Below are positions 45,787 to 49,667 of a stretch of 49,667 nt of DNA, piece by piece. How positions within the stretch are numbered: position 1 is the stretch's first letter; each line of letters opens with the position of its first letter. A model generated the notes under the pieces. It was not told the origin of the DNA and did not search any database. It was given only the letters and a program-made list of their open reading frames with translations. The position numbers were made by a program, and so were the translations under genes. The DNA is from Leptotrichia sp. oral taxon 879 str. F0557 (GTDB taxonomy: Bacteria > Fusobacteriota > Fusobacteriia > Fusobacteriales > Leptotrichiaceae): positions 1 to 49,667 of the forward strand of contig NZ_KI271329.1 in the NCBI RefSeq assembly GCF_000469385.1. Reading direction: 5' to 3'.

Positions 45787-46545
45787 CTAAACATTTATAG
45801 GAGTTTCTAAAAGCACTTGTCCACCATCCACAACTATTGTCTGTCCTGTAATAAATCCAGCTTCACGGCTTGCTAAGAAAACCGCTGTATACCCTATATC
45901 TTCCGGTTTTCCCAAAGTATACAACGGTATTATTTCTCTTATATATTTTGTATAATTTTTAGAATTTTCCATGTTTAAAAGTCCATCACTTAATATATTT
46001 CCTGGCTGAATTGCGTTTACTGTAATTCCATATTTTGCATATTCTAATGCTGCACTACGCATAAATCCAAGTTGAGCGGATTTGCTCGCTCCGTAATGTG
46101 CCCATCCTGAAAGTCCTGTAATAGGTCCTGTAATTGAAGAAGTCAGTATTACTCGTCCATAACTTTGTTTTTTCATATATTTTAATGTTGCTTGTGTTAC
46201 AAAAAAACTCCCTTTCATATTTACATTCTGTACCTTATCCCATTCTTCTTCCGTTATATTTTCAATATTTGTTCTAGGAAAAATACCTGCATTTGAACAA
46301 AGTATACTAAGTTTTCCATATTCTTCGTAAATACTTTGAATTGTATAATCTACCAAATCTTTATTTGTAACATCAAAATGACGAAATTCAACTTCTATCT
46401 CATTTGCAACTTCTTTCCCTCTTTTTTTGTCAATATCTCCTATAATCACTTTTGCTCTTGCCTGTTTCAAAGCCTTTGCAATTCCTTTTCCAATACCTTT
46501 TGCTCCACCTGTAACAAGAGCAACTTCCCCAGCTAAATCAAACAT
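45787..46545 (-). CDS. Short-chain dehydrogenase/reductase (SDR)
   Basis: A 252-residue NAD(P)-dependent classical SDR. Motifs are VALVTGGAKGIGKGIA (cofactor loop), an Asp in IGDIDKKRG after the second strand favouring NAD(H), CSNAGIFPR, and the active-site set Ser in LTSSITG, YGASK. The C-terminus GQTIVVDGGQ is usual. It resembles polyol dehydrogenases and 3-oxoacyl-ACP reductases; the substrate cannot be decided. It stands alone between guaB and small exported-protein genes. Confidence 0.9.
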   Translation of the reverse strand: MFDLAGEVALVTGGAKGIGKGIAKALKQARAKVIIGDIDKKRGKEVANEIEVEFRHFDVTNKDLVDYTIQSIYEEYGKLSILCSNAGIFPRTNIENITEEEWDKVQNVNMKGSFFVTQATLKYMKKQSYGRVILTSSITGPITGLSGWAHYGASKSAQLGFMRSAALEYAKYGITVNAIQPGNILSDGLLNMENSKNYTKYIREIIPLYTLGKPEDIGYTAVFLASREAGFITGQTIVVDGGQVLLETPINV

Positions 46546-46653
46546 TTAAATCACGCCTTTCATTTTATATTTTAAATCTCGTTAGTTGCTCTACAAGTTG
46601 TAAATTGTCCCTTTTTCTTTAGCTATCTCTTCAATTTTTTATATCATTTTCAC

Positions 46654-46785
46654 TTACAGCATCTTTAATATAGTCATTTTACCAATATTTTTAGTTACCG
46701 AAGTATTATTTTTCGATGTATTTACCTTTGTCGAAAATCCATAAATACTGCTTAAAATAAAACTAATCAATAAAAACTTTTTCAT
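46654..46785 (-). CDS. Small exported peptide or truncated exported protein
   Basis: A 43-codon frame with AAGGAG before ATG 46785. It encodes a signal peptide (MKKFLLISFILSSIYGFS) and a short tail TKVNTSKNNTSVTKNIGKM ending at 46654. A one-base shift opens DYIKDAVSENDIKN for a few more residues, which suggests a once longer protein cut by a frameshift. No known family. Confidence 0.4.
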   Translation of the reverse strand: MKKFLLISFILSSIYGFSTKVNTSKNNTSVTKNIGKMTILKML

Positions 46786-46799
46786 TTTTTTACTCCTTC

Positions 46800-47522
46800 T
46801 CAACTCAGTTCCAAAATTTTCTCCTGTGCAATTTTCCCCATATAAAGTTTATTACCTTTTTCAGCCACTTCTTTATATAACTCTTTTGCTTTTTCAAAAT
46901 TTCCAATTTCTTCATATGTTTTAGCTAAATTGAACTTTATCTCTATTTGGTATAATTTTCTTTTCCCTTTCAATAGCTTTTCCAATTCAATAATTTTCTG
47001 TTGCGGATTATTTTCATAATCCAACATAATCCCTATCACAAGTTTTTCTCCACTTTTCCTAAAATTTTCATCAAATATTTTTCTTGCTTCCTCTTTTTCT
47101 CCCATAAAATATTTATATTCCATTAAATTTCTATAGTAACAATATTTTATTATTGGCAACGTTAATCTAGTTATTTTTATTTCATTTAAATACTTTAACG
47201 CTTTTTCTTTCTCGTTTAGCAACCAATAACAAACTGATAAATTAATTCTGTTAAAATCTTTCATAATATTAATTTTAAAAATTTTATACGTTTTTTCTAC
47301 TATTAAAATATATTTTTCAGGATCTAATTTAACAAATAAATAATGAATTCCTATCAAAAATATTATTGAATACGGAAACAAATATATCATTATTATTACT
47401 GACAATATCCATAATAAAAAATATACAAAATAAGACATTCTCAAAAATATGTCCATGCTTAATTTATAAATTAATATAAAAATTATTTCATACAGATAAG
47501 TTTTTAATGCCGCCTTTCGCAT
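46800..47522 (-). CDS. TPR membrane protein
   Basis: A 240-residue protein. Residues about 10-65 hold two or three hydrophobic segments (FILIYKLSMDIFLRMSYFVYF, then LWILSVIIMIYLF and IIFLIGIHYLFV). The remainder is helical with TPR-like units (ALKYLNEIKITRL, YKYFMGEKEEARKIFDENFRK, NLAKTYEEIGNFEKAKELYKEVAEKG). It starts three bases after the pepT stop, so the two are co-transcribed. Function unknown; the domain layout fits a cytosolic scaffold tethered to the membrane. Confidence 0.75.
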   Translation of the reverse strand: MRKAALKTYLYEIIFILIYKLSMDIFLRMSYFVYFLLWILSVIIMIYLFPYSIIFLIGIHYLFVKLDPEKYILIVEKTYKIFKINIMKDFNRINLSVCYWLLNEKEKALKYLNEIKITRLTLPIIKYCYYRNLMEYKYFMGEKEEARKIFDENFRKSGEKLVIGIMLDYENNPQQKIIELEKLLKGKRKLYQIEIKFNLAKTYEEIGNFEKAKELYKEVAEKGNKLYMGKIAQEKILELS

Positions 47523-47525
47523 TTC

Positions 47526-48767
47526 TTACTCTCCTTCAGCATTCAATCTTACAATCTCTACAATTACATCAGTTGCTAGAATCATACTCTCAAGTGCCAC
47601 AAATTCATATTTCCCATGGAAATTTTCTCCGCCTGCAAAAATATTTGGTGTTGGAAGTCCCATGAATGAGATTTTTGAGCCGTCTGTTCCTCCACGGATT
47701 GGCTTGATTATTGGTTTTATTTCAAGGTTTTCCATTGCTTTTTTGGCTATTTCTACGATTTCCATGTGATCTTTTATAATTTCTCCCATATTGTAGTATT
47801 GGTCTTTTATTTCAACTGTTACTAATTCCTTTTTATATTTTTCATTAATTTTTTTGGCAACATTTTCAGTAAATTTCTTTTTTTCTTCAAACTTCTGTCT
47901 GTCGTGGTCTCTTAAAATATATGATAATTCAGCATCCTCACAATTCGCACAGATTTTTTCAAGAAAATAAAACCCTTCGTATCCTTCTGTTTTTTCAGGC
48001 ACTTCATCTGCTGGGAAACTGTTTATAATTTCTGCAGCTATTAAACTTGCATTTATCATTTTTCCTTTGGCTGTTCCCGGATGAACACTTTTACCTTTTA
48101 TTTTAAATACAGCCCCAGCTGCATTAAAACTTTCGTATTCAAGTTCTCCCACTGGTCCGCCATCCATTGTATAAGCAAAATCCGCTCCAAATTCATCTAC
48201 ATTAAAGTTGTCTGCTCCACGCCCAATTTCCTCATCAGGCCCAAACGCTATTTTTACTGTCCCATGCTTAATTTCTGGATGGTTAATCAAATATTTCATA
48301 GCCTCAATAATTTCCACAACTCCAGCCTTGTCGTCAGCCCCTAAAAGAGTTGTTCCATCAGTAGTAATTACAGTTTTTCCCACATATTCCTTTAAATTTG
48401 GAAATTCATCGGCAGATAGAACAATATTTTGTTCCTTATTCAAAATAATATCTTTCCCATCATAGTTTTCCGCAATCTGTGGATTTACATTAACTGCATT
48501 AAAATCAGCAGTATCCATATGTGCAATAAATCCAATAGTTTTTACATCTTTATCAACATTACTTTTCAAAGTTGCATTAACAAAACAATTTTCATTCACA
48601 TACACATCTTCCATCCCAATTTCTTCCAGCTCTTTTACAAGCATTTTAGCAAATTCAAGCTGTGCTGGTGTTGATGGAATACTCTCACTTTTCTCATCCG
48701 ATCTAGTTTCAATCTTTACATATTTCAAAAATCTATCCTTTAATGTTTCATATTTGTTCAAATCCAT
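47526..48767 (-). CDS. pepT: Peptidase T (tripeptidase, M20B)
   Basis: A 413-residue Zn aminopeptidase releasing the N-terminal residue of tripeptides. Motifs are [14 protein letters not shown] (metal His and Asp), [27 protein letters not shown] (catalytic Glu), YTMDGG, and [24 protein letters not shown] near residue 365. Length matches the family. Own promoter at 48808. It is followed by a TPR gene. Confidence 0.95.
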   Translation of the reverse strand: MDLNKYETLKDRFLKYVKIETRSDEKSESIPSTPAQLEFAKMLVKELEEIGMEDVYVNENCFVNATLKSNVDKDVKTIGFIAHMDTADFNAVNVNPQIAENYDGKDIILNKEQNIVLSADEFPNLKEYVGKTVITTDGTTLLGADDKAGVVEIIEAMKYLINHPEIKHGTVKIAFGPDEEIGRGADNFNVDEFGADFAYTMDGGPVGELEYESFNAAGAVFKIKGKSVHPGTAKGKMINASLIAAEIINSFPADEVPEKTEGYEGFYFLEKICANCEDAELSYILRDHDRQKFEEKKKFTENVAKKINEKYKKELVTVEIKDQYYNMGEIIKDHMEIVEIAKKAMENLEIKPIIKPIRGGTDGSKISFMGLPTPNIFAGGENFHGKYEFVALESMILATDVIVEIVRLNAEGE

Positions 48768-48807
48768 TTATTTTCCCTACTTTCTCCATATTTTATAATT
48801 ATAACCT

Positions 48808-48836
48808 ATTTTACAATTTTTTACAGTTTTTTTCAA
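48808..48836 (-). promoter_or_regulatory. Promoter of pepT
   Basis: Minus strand TTGAAA (48831-48836), 17-bp spacer, TAAAAT (48808-48813), about 35 bases before the ATG. Confidence 0.6.
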
Positions 48837-49107
48837 TGCTAATCAAATAATTTATAAATAATTTTATAAAAAATATAAACTATATAGATATAGAACAATA
48901 TTTTTATTAATACTATTTCCTATTTAAAGATTAAAAATCAAAAAAAGTTATGAAATCAAAGTCATTTTTTCTATTATACAACCTATGTAACTATAAAATA
49001 TCCTTTAGTTAAATTTAATCATTAAGTATCTATCTTAAAGATTTTTGTAATTTTATTTATAAATATTATGATTAATAAATGTTTTTTCTTATTTCATTTA
49101 TATGTTT

Positions 49108-49219
49108 TTTTAACGTAAGGGCATCAGACGCCATGCCCTCTTTCGCAATAACAGTTATTTTAACATCTTTAACTGACTGCTACTTAGAGATACTGGCGAA
49201 ACGTTCTACGAACTACCCC
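49108..49219 (+). repeat. Dispersed intergenic repeat, copy B
   Basis: Imperfect copy, in the opposite orientation, of the element at 151-262. It shares TAACGTAAGGGYATC, CTYTTTCGCAAT, AGTTATTTTAA and TTGGCGAAA/CTGGCGAAA, ending ACTACCCC. AGGGCAT (49118-49124) pairs with ATGCCCT (49133-49139) around an eight-base loop. Confidence 0.6.
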
Positions 49220-49272
49220 GCTTACGCAAAACTTTCTTATAAAGAAAAAATAGAACTCGCTTCGTAAAACTA

Positions 49273-49573
49273 CGCTCACTTTCACAAACAAGAGTTATTT
49301 TAACATAAATAAGTTTTATCATTATAAAAATTATGGCGAAAGAAATACCTTCGTATTTAGTTATTTTTACTTTAACGAAATTTTGCTTATTTAATATTTT
49401 CTAAATACAAAAGCCTAGAATTTAAATATAATAATCTATATAATTTAGTATAGAATGTCGTGATTTTTTTGGAACGAAAACGACTAAACACATTTATGTA
49501 TTTCTTTCGCCAGAACCTTCATAGTAAATATATTTTATAGAGCTGCTCTAATCTTTATTTGCGAAAGTGAGTG
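49273..49573. repeat. Nested inverted repeats at the right edge
   Basis: Outer arms CGCTCACTTTCACAAA (49273-49288) and TTTGCGAAAGTGAGTG (49558-49573) match 14 of 16 bases in inverted orientation. Inner arms TGGCGAAAGAAATA (49334-49347) and TATTTCTTTCGCCA (49499-49512) match perfectly over 14. A further small stem CTAAATA/TATTTAG lies inside (49354-49360, 49401-49407). The transcript would fold into a long hairpin; no coding frame is present. Confidence 0.6.
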
Positions 49574-49667
49574 TTAGCGAGTTTCGTTTTCGTAGTAATT
49601 TAGGTTTATCCAAATAATAAATGTTTAGGCTAATTTCCCAAATAAAATTTGGGAATATTTCAAAAAA

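Larger units (their letters stand above)
48768..49667. other. Gene-free right edge with nested inverted repeats
   Basis: About 900 bp with no convincing coding frame on either strand; one 62-codon frame lies inside the repeat and is rejected. It holds the pepT promoter, a dispersed repeat copy (49108-49219) and nested inverted repeats (49273-49573), with many words such as GGCGAAAG in both orientations. Confidence 0.7.

Noticed and set aside
49079-49267. 62-codon plus-strand frame near the right edge
   Set aside because: It runs through the dispersed repeat and its stem, has no ribosome site, and its composition reflects the repeat.

Overview
This AT-rich window (very A+T-heavy intergenic DNA, many TTG/GTG starts with strong GGAGG ribosome sites) looks like a chromosome of a diderm Fusobacteriota member, most likely Leptotrichia or a close relative. 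The clues are secreted DKNYY-repeat proteins, a HutP-family gene, DUF4250, mevalonate-pathway genes, and lipoboxes and signal peptides typical of that group. The genus is an inference from gene content; no 16S gene is present. I see no tRNA, rRNA, CRISPR array or intact transposase.

Layout. 1-326 is gene-free and carries two dispersed intergenic repeats. 327-3436 holds an M20 amidohydrolase, an unknown protein and a small esterase-like hydrolase. A 232-bp inverted-repeat element (3453-3684) precedes a secreted tannase/feruloyl-esterase gene broken by a one-base frameshift. Behind it lies a decayed tandem copy of that gene's 3' end, with its own copy of the terminator. 6077-14315 is an L-fucose operon: aldolase, FGGY kinase, ABC ATPase, permease, binding lipoprotein, fucose isomerase, mutarotase. 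A LacI-type regulator follows. The operon leader contains five regularly spaced (63-68 bp) operator-like palindromes. They sit in degenerate tandem copies of an operator + ribosome site + start-codon unit, so at least one copy encodes a decoy mini-ORF.

15647-23888 is an accessory block on the minus strand: three paralogous exported DKNYY-repeat proteins (about 14, 31 and 8 repeats), an unknown protein just upstream, a broken small gene and an orphan Vsr endonuclease. 24268-35632, minus strand, is mostly housekeeping: purB, small exported proteins, a rhodanese lipoprotein, purA, a HAD phosphatase, a HutP-family gene, and an aromatic amino-acid group (aroQ, aroK, aroE, pheA) interleaved with unknown genes and a pseudouridine synthase. 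36021-39142, plus strand, has phosphomevalonate kinase, type 2 IPP isomerase and a HAD phosphatase. 39274-43487 is the rpsB-tsf-pyrH-frr translation cluster, unusual in having an exported TPR protein inserted between rpsB and tsf. Then come guaB, an SDR dehydrogenase, a TPR membrane protein and pepT. 48768-49667 is gene-free and contains nested inverted repeats, plus a second copy of the left-edge repeat in opposite orientation.

Functionally, the fucose operon should import L-fucose by ABC transport and convert it through fuculose and fuculose-1-phosphate to DHAP and lactaldehyde. purB, purA and guaB give the AMP and GMP branches of purine synthesis. The four aro/phe genes feed phenylalanine synthesis. 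The most interesting items are the tandem operator/decoy-start array before fucA, the inverted-repeat elements around 3.5 kb and 49.4 kb, the DKNYY cluster, and the TPR gene inside the rpsB-tsf cluster.
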